In this document: in pieces, positions 24,606 to 36,715 of the stretch
How positions within the stretch are numbered: position 1 is the stretch's first letter
Layout of the letters: every line of letters starts with the position of its first letter
DNA from: Lutjanus erythropterus
Lineage: Eukaryota; Chordata; Actinopteri; Lutjaniformes; Lutjanidae
Direction of reading: 5' to 3'
Assembly (NCBI GenBank): GCA_020091685.1
Contig: CM034606.1
Coordinates: forward strand, 22,026,695 to 22,090,694
Length of the DNA stretch: 64,000 nucleotides
The notes under the pieces: model-generated
The model's input: the letters and a program-made list of their open reading frames with translations, nothing else
Database searches by the model: none
Told to the model about the DNA's origin: nothing
Translations under genes and position numbers: made by a program

Positions 24606-25190
24606 ATGATGAAGTAAACACAAAAACAATGTGCTATAGCTCATGGCTATAGGAAAAGAGGATGTAATATGCATGTAAATGCATAAAAACAGAGCTTGTT
24701 GTGTAATCGTGCTTCTCCACAAATGAGCTCCATGTTAATGCAACGCAATTTATGTGTTTAATTCATTTTGTTGGGATCAAAGGCACAATTGTCCTATCCT
24801 GCTTAGTAACAGGGGGTGGAAAGTCCTCTCTGCAGGATATGGGAGTGCATTTTTTCAGTTTCCCTCACTTGAAATGTAAATTGGTACCATCAGACAGCCT
24901 ATACGGATGCAGGATTATAGTTCAAGTTTATAGCGGGAAAGTAAGAATTGCTGGAACAGATGTTGGAGAGAAGCATTTCCCATGTTGCTGTCATGCAGGT
25001 GAAGCAATCTATAGACTTACCTCTCCATCACTCATCTAATTTAAATAGGACCAACTCACCTCCACTGCTCAAAGCTGAGACAGAAAAGGAGTTCTGTATA
25101 AGTGCAGTTCGCCGTGAGATTATTCACACATAGTTAGAGATACAGTAATGCTGCTTAATGACGTGATTATAGAGCTGAAAGGTATGTTAA

Positions 25191-25395
25191 AGGGGGGAGG
25201 AGAGACTAAAGACAGAGGAGAGGGAAAGAGGAGGAGATAAGGGAGCGGAGACTTGATGAGGCGAGGACAGAGGGAGGGAAAGGAGAGAAGCCAAGGGGGA
25301 GCAGGTGTGGAGGAGATGCAGAGAGGAGAGAGGGGAAAAGGTGACACTCTGAAAACAGGGGATGAGAGAAAAGAGAGACGAGAATAGAAAACTGG
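25191..25395. repeat. Polypurine (GA-rich) tract, about 200 bases
   Basis: Almost exclusively A and G on the + strand (GGGGGGAGGAGAGACTAAAGAC..., GGGAGCGGAGAC...), with few pyrimidines. Opposite-strand frames here (Ser/Leu/Pro-rich) are artefacts. Such tracts can adopt triplex structures; that is inference. Confidence 0.85.
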
Positions 25396-25627
25396 ACCAC
25401 AGCGGAGGAAAATGTCTACTATGCACTCAGACATGACAGCAAAGGAACAGCTCTGCCTCTCTTTCACCTACTTTTACTACAAAGCCTAACTGTACTTTAA
25501 AAGGTTCCTTTTTTCTTTTTTTTTCTTCCCTTCCATTTGATGCACAGGTCTGTCTTGGTCAGTCATAACTCACCGTTCACTGAAGCAGCAGTGTGTGTGT
25601 GTGTCTGTGTGTGCGCGTCTGTGTGTG

Positions 25628-26572
25628 CAGGATTAGGAGGATTGGGATGGTTACTTTAAAAATGTATTCAAATACAATTACTAATTACCTGCCACAAAAA
25701 TTTAGTCAGTAACACAATCCAAGTATCACAATATTGAAGTCATGCAACTTTATTACTGCATTTCTTTTGCATTACCTCAAATATGGTGAAACTGTTTGGC
25801 TCAATATGATATTTTATGTTTGTCAGGTTCATTAATTGTTTGTCCAGATATTCCTTCCTTTGTTACGTGTGAATGCACGTTCACCAGCATCACCACCTAC
25901 AGTTTTCAGTAGTTGTGGTTGTAGTATTGATAGGTTAGCTAACTAACTGGTTTTGTGTGTAACATTAGTGTTTGCTCTGTGTAGCCAGTATTGCACTTTT
26001 TACTCCACTACATTTACTTACCAACATTAGTTACTATGTAGTTACTTTACAGATTGTTATTAATAATGTAAAACATAAACCGATTAATAAATTATGAGGT
26101 ATTATATTATAGATTAAGCTACCCGGCACCAGCTTAATAGCTGAAATTAGCTAAATTTGTGGTTGGTCTGTTTAGGCAACACCAGCGATTGATCTGTGTA
26201 GCAAATGTTAGTGGTTGGTCTTGCCTGTAATTTTTTTTTTTAATTAGATGTTGAGACAATGATAATGGTGAAATTTCCATCTAGTAAAGGCATTTTTCAA
26301 GAGATAATGAACTGGCAACTATCAGATCGACTGATTTCACTGAGACCAGAGTGGTGGTGTGACGTTCGTGAGATGTTGTGAAGTGTGCACGCTGCACATA
26401 TGGTGGTATATTGTACTTTAATAAAAATGTATTTTAAAATTGTCATCCTGCTAACAGTCCCCATTTCTACTCAATGTAACTATAATCTGATTGCATCTTT
26501 TTACTGTACTGTCTTTTTCTTGCATCTTAATTACAAAATCCTGTTACAAGTAATCCATTACTCCCCAAGCCT
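25628..26572 (+). repeat. Dispersed repeat, first copy (partner 42833-44096)
   Basis: Begins GCAGGATTAGGAGG...TTACTTTAAAAATGTATT and ends AATCCATTACTCCCCAAGCC. Colinear matches with the partner include ATCCAAGTATCACAATATT, CAAATATGGTGAAA, GACCAGAGTGGTG, GTGCACGCTGCACAT, GTATTTTAAAATTGT and CCATTTCTACT-AATGTAACT. TTTTTACTCCACTACATTTACT in the middle is a word I know from a common fish repeat. It lacks the insert seen in the partner and so serves as the empty-site reference. Confidence 0.75.
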
Positions 26573-26695
26573 GCGTGTGTGAGAGCAAGCAACAACGTCC
26601 CCACTCTTGCAACATCACACTCATTAATCCCCTACTGCGCATCAGTGCCAGACCTCTTCCATCAGGCTCTTAAATGCACCAAATGGTCTGTCACA

Positions 26696-26698
<3 letters not shown>

Positions 26699-26740
<42 letters not shown>

Positions 26741-26807
26741 ACTTTATGCATATATGGCAGGTGCTCCTCATACACTCACAGATAAAGCTTTTCCAATTGA
26801 AATGGTG

Positions 26808-26867
<60 letters not shown>

Positions 26868-26876
26868 TACACACAC
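26699..26876. repeat. Compound microsatellite (GT)n ... (TC)24 (AC)n
   Basis: (GT)20 at 26699-26738, then 72 bases of unique sequence, then (TC)24 at 26811-26858 running directly into an AC tract with one AT interruption (26859-26876). The TC-to-AC switch without a spacer is a typical compound array. Confidence 0.95.
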
Positions 26877-26999
26877 GCCACTCTGTTGACCCTTGGGACT
26901 CACGCCTGTATGGCTTGATAATTACTTTCTTTTGCTCAGCCCCACCTCCACCTCTACCAGAACGCTGTCTCCCCATCCTCCGCTTAACCACCTGCCACT

Positions 27000-27280
27000 C
27001 CACCATCACATGCAGCGATAACTAGAATCACGTGGTCACCACTTTTGTCGTCTGGCTCGATTTGCCCAATGACAACAATGGAAGCGCCCAAATTTGTTAA
27101 ACAGTCGATAGTTGAGCAACTATCTGGATCCATCACCCAGTCTTCTCGTATTTTCTCCCCCAGAAAAAGCCTCTGTCCCTGTGCAAGGGCAGCAGGAGTG
27201 TGTGGTCCAGGCCTTGTGGAGCTCAGAGGCTCTGGAGCTGAGGAAATGGGCTGTGTTAGGACAGATCGATGGTAATCACA
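27000..27280 (+). other. Exon-like, non-repetitive intron 1 segment
   Basis: TATTTTCTCCCCCAG (acceptor-like, ending 27163) and CGATG|GTAATC (donor-like, after 27271) frame 108 bases that stay open. The reading (KASVPVQGQQECVV..., RKWAVLGQID) matches no family I recognise. Both borders would be phase 1, so splicing between exon 1 and exon 2 (both phase 0) would break the ankyrin frame unless it were noncoding. The upstream part (27010-27150) is also unusually complex. It may be a conserved noncoding element or a poison exon. Confidence 0.25.
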
Positions 27281-27923
27281 CCTCTTCACAGTTAGCTCTC
27301 TCGCAATCGGGGGGAGGGAGAGAGAAGGACGGAGAGAGGGAGAGTGAAAGAGGGGGTGCCAGCAAGGGGGTGGGGTGGTTGTATGCAGCAGGGCCCCTTG
27401 GGAACAGAAAAACGCCTAGATTCATGATTAGAGAAAAAATATTCACCCCACCCCCTCTGTCCCATCTACCAACTCCCAAACACGGATGCACCCCTCTGTC
27501 TGAACATGCTCATGTTGGAAAAAATGTTTTAGCTTTAGCTTGTGCAGACTTCATCCATGCATCTGCCCGTGCCTCCATCCTTTTGCTTTTTTTCTGTAAA
27601 GGATTAAGCTGTTACAGTTCTCGTGTGTTGCATTTCTTCTATGAAATGTATATTATTATCCTCTGAAGCACAATAAACCTCCTGCAATGTCCATCTAATA
27701 GACTCAGCTACAATACAGGCTCTTAATACCACTTTGTCACCACGTATAGACTGTATTTTTGCTTGTGGCCCCAAGGGAACGACTCCACTGCACCTTAAAG
27801 GAGGTAATTCAGTGTGAAAAGGTTGCAGTCTTTATTGTACTGTAATCTAAGCATGGACATGCTGTATTTTCACTGTGTCTGTGTGTGTGGCCCTGGGTGT
27901 ACTGTGCAGCATAGTGGGAGCTA

Positions 27924-28663
27924 CGCTCCTAGAAAAAAGATGCCATCTAGAACCATTAAAGGGTTCTTCAGCTTACAGGCAGACCATTTTTGGCTCCTGG
28001 TAGAATCTTGTATAAATGTTTCACTTGGAACCCTTTCAGAGTTCAACCTAGAACCCAACACGTGAAAGGTTCCACCCAGAATCCCCTATGAGAGGTTCTA
28101 CAGAGAAACCTTCTATGGTGCAATGGTTCTGCTGGGAACCCTTTCTAGAGGTTCTATCCAGAACCTTTCTACCTTTAAGAATGCCAACAAGAACCCACCA
28201 AGGGGATTCTACCAAGAAACCAAAAATTTTATCTAGAACATAAACATGGGGCTCTACAGGGAAACGTTTTTACATTGCAAGGCTTTTTTTTTTTTTTTCT
28301 AAAATACATTTAGGGGGTTTTATAGAGAACCTTTTTATTTTCCAAGGGTTTTATCTAGAACCAACAAAGAGGGTTCCATCAAGAACCTTTTTTTCCCCAA
28401 GGCTTTTATCCAGAATACACCAGGAGGGTTCTACCAAGAACCTTTTCATATTATGGTACAAAACACCCTTGATGGAGTTTTTCAAGGATTGCTGAGATGC
28501 TTGAAGAACTCTTCTTCTTTGGATAAGAAGGATTCTTAATGGAAACCTTGGTCTGTAAAAGAACCCTTGATGAACTTCAGAAGCAAGAAGAAGCAAATGG
28601 TTCTGGGTAGAACCTTAGCCCCCCAGGAAGAACCCCTTTAGAACCCGTTTTTCTAAGGGTGCG
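27924..28663. mobile_element. Element built of degenerate GGTTCTA/AGAACC palindromes with TIR-like ends
   Basis: About 740 bases filled with some 20 variants of the words GGTTCTA, AGAACC, GGAACCCTTT and CAAGAACC, often in inverted pairs every 30-45 bases. The left border CGCTCCTAGAAAAAA and the right border, inverted, CGCACCCTTAGAAAAA look like terminal inverted repeats. A T14 run occurs at about 28285-28298. There is no coding potential. I recall similar GGTTCT-rich repeats from many fish genomes. Whether it is a mobile unit or a decayed minisatellite is open. Confidence 0.65.
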
Positions 28664-30105
28664 AAACACAGTGAAGTGACGGCTTCTGTCATCTGCTGAC
28701 TGGCGCTGGACGTCTTTAAAGCGAGCCTGTGCAGAACGCAGTAATCCAGTAAAAATGCCGGCTGATGGGGAAAGGTTGATTGTAGCTCCAAGGTGGGATT
28801 GGTATTCTTGTTCTATGTCAGATCACTGGAAAAATAGACCTTTAGACAGTAGAGCATCATACACAGACACACAGGCACACACACACACGGAGCAGAGAAG
28901 TGTTTGGCTGCATTTCTGTGTGTTTTTATTAACAGTTGTGTGGACAGCCAGAGTAGAGCGAAGCATTCTGTCTACTTAACGTTTGTTACTGAATTATTCA
29001 CAAGCAGCTTTGCCAAACATGTTTGGACTCCGTTATCAGTGAACACTCACAGCATATTGTGGGAGGGAAGTGTATTTTATCATCCCCATGAAGTCTGTCC
29101 TCTGCTTACTGAAAGATGACTGAAGCAGCAGTAATAACACAGCCTGGTTTACTGTACAGCAGAGGTAGAAAGGTCAGAGAGGATTCCTGCCGTGGTCTGA
29201 CAGAATCACAGTGTCAAATTGTACTACGTCTGAAATTCAAGGATGAGGCTGGGGACAGAGCACTGTGGTGATTTATATCATGCCTATATTTGTGCTCCCC
29301 CCCAAATGTCCTCAATTTTAAATCCACACTCCGCTGTGTTTTTTCACTCTTTTAGTTTTTTTACTCCGTCCTCCCCTCTTTCCGTCTTCCAGGTTCATCC
29401 TGAAAGTGTCCAGAGATGGGAAATCCATACTTGGCTGGTCTGTAGATTGTTAGCAAAGAATTGTGGCTCTGTTCTGCCCTCTGATCCAAACCATTCTAGT
29501 TTTCCAGTGCCACTTCTAGACTATTTTTGCTCGGGGGCAGTGCTGCAACCAGTTGTTTTGTCAAAAGAGCACATTCAACTCACATAGTAATAGTACACAA
29601 AGTAATAGCACATAAAAAATGACATAAAATTCTGTGATTGATATTTGTTTTTAAAAAGGTGTTTTTCTTGTTTTTTCTGTCAAACACTGGAATTATGTGT
29701 GACCCCAGTTGGTAGGGTATATGGTAATTTTAAAAAGTTATATTTCAGCAAATGTTAGTGTTGAGAGCAATGATCAGTGTGGGTTTACATCAGAATTATC
29801 ATAGATTGTTTTTGGCTTCAGGGGATAATTTTCTGTTGCTTTTTTATGTTGAGTGTGTAATTAAACTGGATTCACAGATCCTTTGAACAGATTTTTTGCG
29901 TGCAGGCCTGAAAAAAAAAATTCATTACAGTAAAGGATTGGTGTTTTGGGGGGCATTGTCTGTACATGTTGTGATGCGAGTTTACCCCCAGGGCAGAACA
30001 GGTATTCAGGATTGATGCGGCGCTCTGGCTCTAGGTGCCCTCGGAGCCCACTGCTCCTGCCAGAAATCCATCACTAAAATACTGTACAGCAAGGGCAAAA
30101 ACACG
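28664..30105. other. Intron 1 segment without recognised elements
   Basis: No exon or repeat of note beyond short CA stretches (28858-28890). Short open frames are not supported by any motif. Confidence 0.55.
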
Positions 30106-30150
30106 AGAGGAGAGGAGAGGAGAGGAGAGGAGAGGAGAGGAGAGGAGAGG
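30106..30150. repeat. (AGAGG)9 pentanucleotide repeat
   Basis: Nine uninterrupted AGAGG units on the + strand, the only pentanucleotide array in the window. Confidence 0.97.
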
Positions 30151-30539
30151 AGGTGTGAAACCAAAAACAAGGGTTGTAAAGGTAGTAAAGTAAAAGTTAA
30201 AAAGCTCCGGAGGTGTGATGTGTAAAAAGGGAAAAGCAGGAATAAGAAAGCTACAGCATATGGGCACAGTCACACATGCCCTGCTTTGCATGGAATTAAA
30301 CTTTGGTGAACTTGAAGTGGTAAATCACTCAATCACTAGCAAAGACGTGTGTCACCTGCCTCGACAGGCGAAGAAGGAAAATCTTAATTTCATTTATTAT
30401 TTTCAAGCAATTATACCAACCATAAGTCAGTTTCAGTTTCTCAAGTGTGAATGTCTTTGGATTTTGGACAGTCACACAAAACAATACATTGGTGGTGAGG
30501 ATAAAGTAGTAGCTATAATAAGACCTGAAATGATCAGTC

Positions 30540-31300
30540 ACTTTATTGTTTAAGTGATCAACAGAAAATTAATCAGTAGTAATTTTGATAATTGCAAAAA
30601 TGCTAAAAGATTCACAGGTTCCAGCTTCACAAATGTGTGCTGGTTGTGTTATTCTTCTAGGATAGTAAACTGAATATATAACTCAATATATTTGTGTTTT
30701 GGACTATTGGTCAGCAGTGTTGGTTTTTTTAAGTTTTAAAAGTCACTTGTTACGTTACGACATTACTGCCATTACAAAGTAATTTAAGTTACAGCTTACC
30801 TTTACCTAACTTTACCGAGAAAAATAACATGTTAGGATACTTTTGAGTTACCCTCTCTTATTCTTTGCGCATGTTAGTTATAATGTCCAGACGATGTGTA
30901 GCCTGCCTTATGTCTACCTTTGAATGTACTGACTCTAATGTCATTGCATTGCCTATAATCAATAACAGGAATGACTCAATATTACCTTTACAGCTCTTTG
31001 ATTACGTTTGATTGCAAGTAAATATTGACAGGGGAATGAGCCTAAAAAGTTTATACAACATGTTTTCGCTGAATTATTTGAAGTACATTAAAGTAAATAG
31101 GAATTGCGAGTATCTGACATGTGTCACATGAGGAGCTTTTTGTCTGATATATAACAGCGAGTGAACAGAGGAATATTACACCGCACTGTAACACATTACT
31201 TTGTAGAGCATTGCCCCAACACTGTTGGTCAGACAAAAAAAAATCTATCTAAATAAGTTATCTTGGGCATCGGGACCAGTCAATAATGAAAATAATTGTT
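30540..31300 (+). repeat. GATTAATC-type fish repeat, split by a hAT insertion
   Basis: The left part 30540-30714 (GATCAACAGAAAATTAATCAG, TTCCAGCTTCACAAATGTG, GTAAACTGAATAT, TTGGACTATTGGTCAG) and the right part 31225-31300 (TTGGTCAGACAAAAAA, CTTGGGCATCGGGA, TAATGAAAATAATTG) together follow the order of this dispersed family. The 510-base element between them is a later insertion. Compare 24385-24605 and 45340-45512. Confidence 0.7.
30715..31224. mobile_element. Non-autonomous hAT-type element with perfect 8-base target duplication
   Basis: Starts CAGTGTTGG and ends CCAACACTG (perfect 9-base inverted termini), and is flanked on both sides by TTGGTCAG (30707-30714 and 31225-31232). An 8-base target duplication and CAG...CTG termini are hallmarks of the hAT superfamily. 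The interior (CACTTGTTACGTTACGACATTACTGCC..., in blocks) resembles a well-known fish miniature family, with no transposase frame. Removing it restores an uninterrupted older repeat, so the insertion boundaries are certain. Confidence 0.9.
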
Positions 31301-34300
31301 TAGAAATTTGTCCTGTTTCTGTCGTTTCCTGTTACTGGAATAAAGGAGGATGTGTCACCACTGTGAATGTTAACATAAAGCAGGGATGATGGTGATTATC
31401 GCACTGATGATGATGATGATGACGGTGAAACTTAATCTTTGCTGTATCAGCTTTCACCTCACACAGTCGTTTCACCACCAACACGAGTCCGCTCCTTCCA
31501 GATACAACTGAGTCATGACAATTTCTCTCATTCCCTATGTGATTAATCATTTTTCTGCATACTCTCTGAACAGATAGCTCGCTCTTCATCTTCAGTATCG
31601 TCCCTCCGTTTTCTTCCTCGTCTGGTGGTTCTTCCCCCTCTGTTTGTTCAGCCGTCATGTTGAAAATAGAACAGCCCTACAGCAACTTCTATCCAGCTCC
31701 CTTGATGATGTGTATCGCCATGTTGACAAAATCACACTGGGTATTTTTGGGTTTCCTTTCTCCTTGTTGTTTTGAGAACACCTCAGCTCAGACACACCAC
31801 ACCTCCTATCTGTGATCTGTCTCTTCTTTGTGTCTCCATAAATCTATAGTAGTACTATGATCCCATCCAGTCGTGTCCTACCTGCAGGGAAGTGAGTAAG
31901 AACACCAAGAGTTTGTCTGTTTGTTGTCACTTTGTCAATATTTTAGAACAAAAACAGATTGGACTCCTATAGCAGATATAAAATCCTTTGACTATTTAGT
32001 TATTTTAAGTTAAAGGAAGCAATTCTGAGAAATATAGGTGATTGTTGAGTCTCATTTTCAGATCAGCAAATATTAAGATAATACTATCTTGCCAGTCTAT
32101 TATTGGTCAGAGTTTCACACCTGTTACAAAAGTACTGTATAATTTAAAATCTTTATCATCTTGCTGGTATTGTACTCAATTGATTAATGATTAATTGATG
32201 TTGTGGAAATTGTTGATTTCATTTATTAAGCAGAAATGCCAAACATTTGCTGGTCCCAGCCCCTCAAATGTGAGGATTTACTGCTTTTCTTTCTATTTGG
32301 ATTTTGAAAATGTGGTTGTATTGATGCACCCCAATCAGTGATGTAATTACACAGATCAGATATCACTGGGACTCATCACCCATCACTCATCACTGACTCA
32401 CCCATACAAAATTCACTCTTTGCAATGAGTTACATCAATTTACCCCTGGTGAATAATATTATTGTGTTTAGTTTGTTGAGTTCTGTACAGCAAGGAGTTG
32501 TTCCAATTTGGGGGACTGTAACTTTAGGTCAGAACTTGGAGAGAAAAATAAGAGCATTGCATCTCGAGAAGACATCACCTTGTTGACTGGGAAATAGTGA
32601 TGAGCATTTTCACTTTCTTTTCACACAATAATCGATAATGAAAGTTGTCATTAGAGGTGTCATGATTCTCCAGACTTTAGATTTTAAGATTTGCTTTCAG
32701 CATTGACAGCTATGCCATTGTTAGATTATCAAGTTCTCAAATACAAAAAGCCATGAGGCCTTATATAGGGAACGTGGCCTTCATCTGTTTTAGTTGTGTA
32801 GTGGAGTCCCACAGGCTAATTTATAAACCGATGCTTGTTATTTAAAGCGAACACTTCACCGTCCTCTCTGTCTGTATGAAGTTCTGTCTAATCGCACACT
32901 TTGCTATCTGTCAGCATGGAGCCTTGATCTGATGCACCGAGACGCAGCAATATGAGTCAGGTTGTTGTTAGTGTTGCTGCTGACTAGGTTGCTGTCACCG
33001 CGTGTGTGTGCGCACGTGTATGTGTGTGTTTTATGAGAGTGTTGCTGACTGGTATACTGTCAGCTGTGTGTCAGCCATCTTGACACCCGCAGTGCACTTT
33101 TAACTTTTCTGGGACCTTCATTCCTGACAGCCAAATGGCCGCTCCAGTTAGGAAACACCATGGACACACACACACACACACACAAGTTGCTGAAGTGACC
33201 AATTAGAAGAAGTGTTGGAACTAAGCAGAAATGACACAGAGTAGACAACAACAGAAAAAGCTGTGCTTGTTCTTCCTCCCACAGGGTCATCATGACTTTT
33301 GTACCATTTAAGTCTACACCTTTAGAACTTATTGATACTGATGATTAACCTGATTAGTTTAGGATTGATTCCTCATATCAAATTGTGATGTGTTGACCAG
33401 CATTGGTGTAGTGAGGCACTGTGGTGCAAATGGATGAACTGACTGAATGGGTGGGAGTAGAGATCTGTTTGTTTCTATAAATATGCGTATATGTTGTGTG
33501 TTAATATACAGTATGAACAGTATTGAACATTTACATTTTGTTGATAAAAGGTTTTCTCAGGAGCATCTCTCTCTCTCTCTGCTGGCCTGAGTTCAGAGCA
33601 AAACACAACAAAACAGAAACAGTCTGTGCGAAGAGGAGAGATAAGACGAGACTGCTGAAAAGAGGAGGTGAAATTAAGTAAAGCAGATCAGAGTCCACCT
33701 CAGTGCAGAGAGCAGATACAGAACAATGATGCTGAGCTGCAGAGAGCACAGCCCTCTGTGTGTGTCTGTTTGTGTGTCTGTGTGTGTGTGTGTGCTCTGT
33801 TGGCTGCTATAGCCAAGCTAACTGACTGTACCCATCAGTCAAGGTTGTGTCTTATTATAGGTCATTAGTCTCTCTGCTCAGTTGCAACCTTGACGCTACC
33901 TGCTGGAGCATGTATATGTACCACAGTAGGCAAAATGAGTGTGTGTTCCTGTGTGTGTGTGTGCGAGTGTGTGTGTGTACCCAGGCTGCTTTGTACATTA
34001 AATGTATGGCACTGCACAAAATGTGTTACAGACAGCTTACTGTGTGTTGTTTTAAGTGTGAGTGTGTGTGGCGGGGTGTGTGAGCACACGTGGCTGCAGC
34101 CTTGATGAGCAGTCAGCTCCAACTGTGTGTGTGATGGATGGATGGACAAGGGGGGTCAGAGGGGGTCAGCCAACACACCCTCATACAGAGGTGTGGCAGG
34201 GACAGCTCACAAGCAAGTCAGTCACAGATTTTAGTGCTACAGGACCAACGCTGGTCTGAAGTAAAAGTGCTGCCACCCACGATAAAAAACTGTCTGCCGT

Positions 34301-36515
34301 GCAGGACAATAGTCCTCACCGCCAGCAGTCATTTACTGGTTGTTGCCTTTAAGCTACTCTGACAGTTACACAGCAATGTGCAAACCGCAGTATATCATTA
34401 GGTTCTCACCCAGATGTTGGACTCACTGTGTATGTGATGCATTAAAGGAAGAGTTTGACACTAAGTTTTCCAGCCAGTGGTGTAGTGGGGTCTGGAGTGG
34501 TTACAGTCTAAATTTATACTCCTTATTTTCTTTTTTTAAAGTGGCCAGCAAAGGATGAACTTCTCTGCTCTGTTATAAACAGTGACATGTACTCTTGCAT
34601 ATTTAGTTCACCCAAAAATAGGCCAGTAGTGTTTGCACATTTTCACTTAACTTCTGCTGTTCTGTGAATTCGGGGAGTCAGGATCATTATGTAATTAACA
34701 TTAGCAACAGAAGAGGTGCACATTTTGTAATCAATTCTCGCCCACAAACTATAGGATGAGGCAGCTACCTAATTTGCTACAGCTGGAGTCTGTCTACTGT
34801 TTCCCTCTGCTTCCAGCAAAGCTGAACTAACCTGCTACCACTGGTATACTTTATATTTACATTCAGATACAGATGTGAGAGTGGTGTCAATCTCCTTATT
34901 AAACTCTTAGCAAGAAAACACTTAAGTCTAACCACTTACAGCCCCTGTAAACCACATCAAGTTCCAGGGCTGAATCACAATTTATAGTGCACTGAGAGAT
35001 CAAGGTTACACCAGTGCAGTAGTTTTTCATTATACTGAAATAAAGCTGGTTTTTGATGGTTATTGTGCTGCTTGATGTGATTTTTTAGTTTGGTAAAATT
35101 CATGAATAATAGTGTGAAAGCTCTTAACCTAACACTTGATCTGACTGTGAACAGGTATTCACTGTTCTTTCTGATGCCAGTTTCACTAAATTGTGTATCA
35201 TAAGATGAAGTAAATACTGCATACCTTTAGTTGTAACTATTGCACTGGGCTTTGTGAACTGTGCAGCACAGACTGGTAATAAATGATGAAATGCTTACAC
35301 TTTGGAACAGTCCCACTAACCATCAGCTGCACCTTTAGCCAGTGTGACAGCTGTATTTACGCCTACGTATCTGTGCAGTGTAAGGTCCTGGAACCAGCAA
35401 ATGTTGACTTACATGATGCTCAAGCTGTTTTGCAAAACAGCCATCCTTGTGCTGTGTGATCTGCGTGAGCTGGCGTACATCCTGAGGCCAGCAGTGTAAA
35501 GAGACGTCTAGGTTACTGTATTACTGTGTACCAACGGGTCAGATTCACGTTGCAGGACGCCTGCAAAAAGAAAGCAGCCGATCAGAATTAACCCAGAGAG
35601 GAGAAGAGGGAGACAGACATTCTGGATCACCGTGTACCCCTCCCTCTATTGATTTCCGTGTCCCATGTCCTGTGCTAAACGCAGCACAATTGGTAGAGAG
35701 TCACTGCTCATAAGCATAGCCTGTGTTAGAAAGAGAGACAGCAACATAGAAAGCTTTTTTATTTTCCTGAAAGTCACATGACTCTGAGGGCCATTCTGCC
35801 TCATGTGTAGTAGGGACGAGGACTGTTGCACTGACATCTGCTGGTGTTATTAATCTAAATGAGTTGCTCCAAGCAGACAGACTGAATTGCCATTCCTCTG
35901 CTCTGTCCCCTTAAATATATTGAAACCCTTCTTCAGGCCACGCTTGACCCGGTCGACCCCTTAAACTCTCATGACCTCAGGGATTTATGTTGTGGTTTCG
36001 TCATGAAATCATTATTGTAATAAGGGGCCTGATATGGGTGAGCTTCTGTTGCCTTCCAGCGGCTAATTAAAATGACATTTTCTTTGGTCAAACTTAAATT
36101 TAATTACTGCTGTTTCTCAGTCTCAAAATCTTATATTGACTTTGTTAGAATCAGAGTCTATTTTGGATACTGGATGATGTCAGCTCACTTCACATGACTC
36201 ATTATGAGAAAAAGACAGATACATTTAGCACAGAATCAGAAACAATTAAACTAGAAATCTAAAAATCCCTAGAGTGAAAACACTGGATCAATAAACTTGT
36301 TACTTGCATCCTGTAGTACTCCTATAAAATTGCTGTATTCTGCCAGGAAAAAAAAAACACACAATCTTTCAGGGCCCATTTTTTTTTAACATACTTAGAC
36401 CTTAGTGATTGCATTATTTACATTTTTAGTTTTATTGTTTATGGACTTTATTATTATTTTAATGATCTTGAATGATGTCACAAATGTACCATACGGGGGC
36501 TACATCCTAACAATT
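31301..36515. other. Intron 1 segment: old repeat fragments and TG/CA tracts
   Basis: No gene. It contains GATTAATC-family sequence at about 32165-32330 (CAGAAATGCCAAACATTTGCTGG, in part, and CTCAAATGTGAGGATTTACTG), a weak copy of the 16237 repeat at 31985-32070, CA tract 33170-33184 and several TG-rich patches (33000-33030, 33755-33795, 33940-33980). A GATGATGATGATGATG run lies at 31406-31422. The rest is unassigned. Confidence 0.55.
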
Positions 36516-36715
36516 AAAGGGATAGTTTGGATTATTTGATATAGAGTTGTTTGAGGCATTTGTTTATAGTCAGTTTATTAGCTATAATAGATGCTGGTTT
36601 TGGCGTGGCCCCAGATGCAGAGATGAGTACCAGCACAGAAGCTAAGCAATGATGAATGATGCTGTGGACAGGATCATCAACAAAATATATTTTAGCCACT
36701 TTAAAAAGGTGCACC
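36516..36715 (+). repeat. Dispersed fish repeat (AAAGGGATAGTTTGGATT family)
   Basis: AAAGGGATAGTTTGGATT, GTTGTTTGAGGCA, TAATAGATGCTGG, GAGTACCAGCACAGAAGCTAAGCAATG and ATTTTAGCCACTTTAAAAAG follow, in order, a repeat family I know as abundant in percomorph genomes. There is a single copy here and no coding capacity. Confidence 0.65.

Noticed and set aside
26674..26918. Cys/Val- and Ser/Leu-repeat proteins
   Set aside because: Translations of the GT and TC microsatellites.
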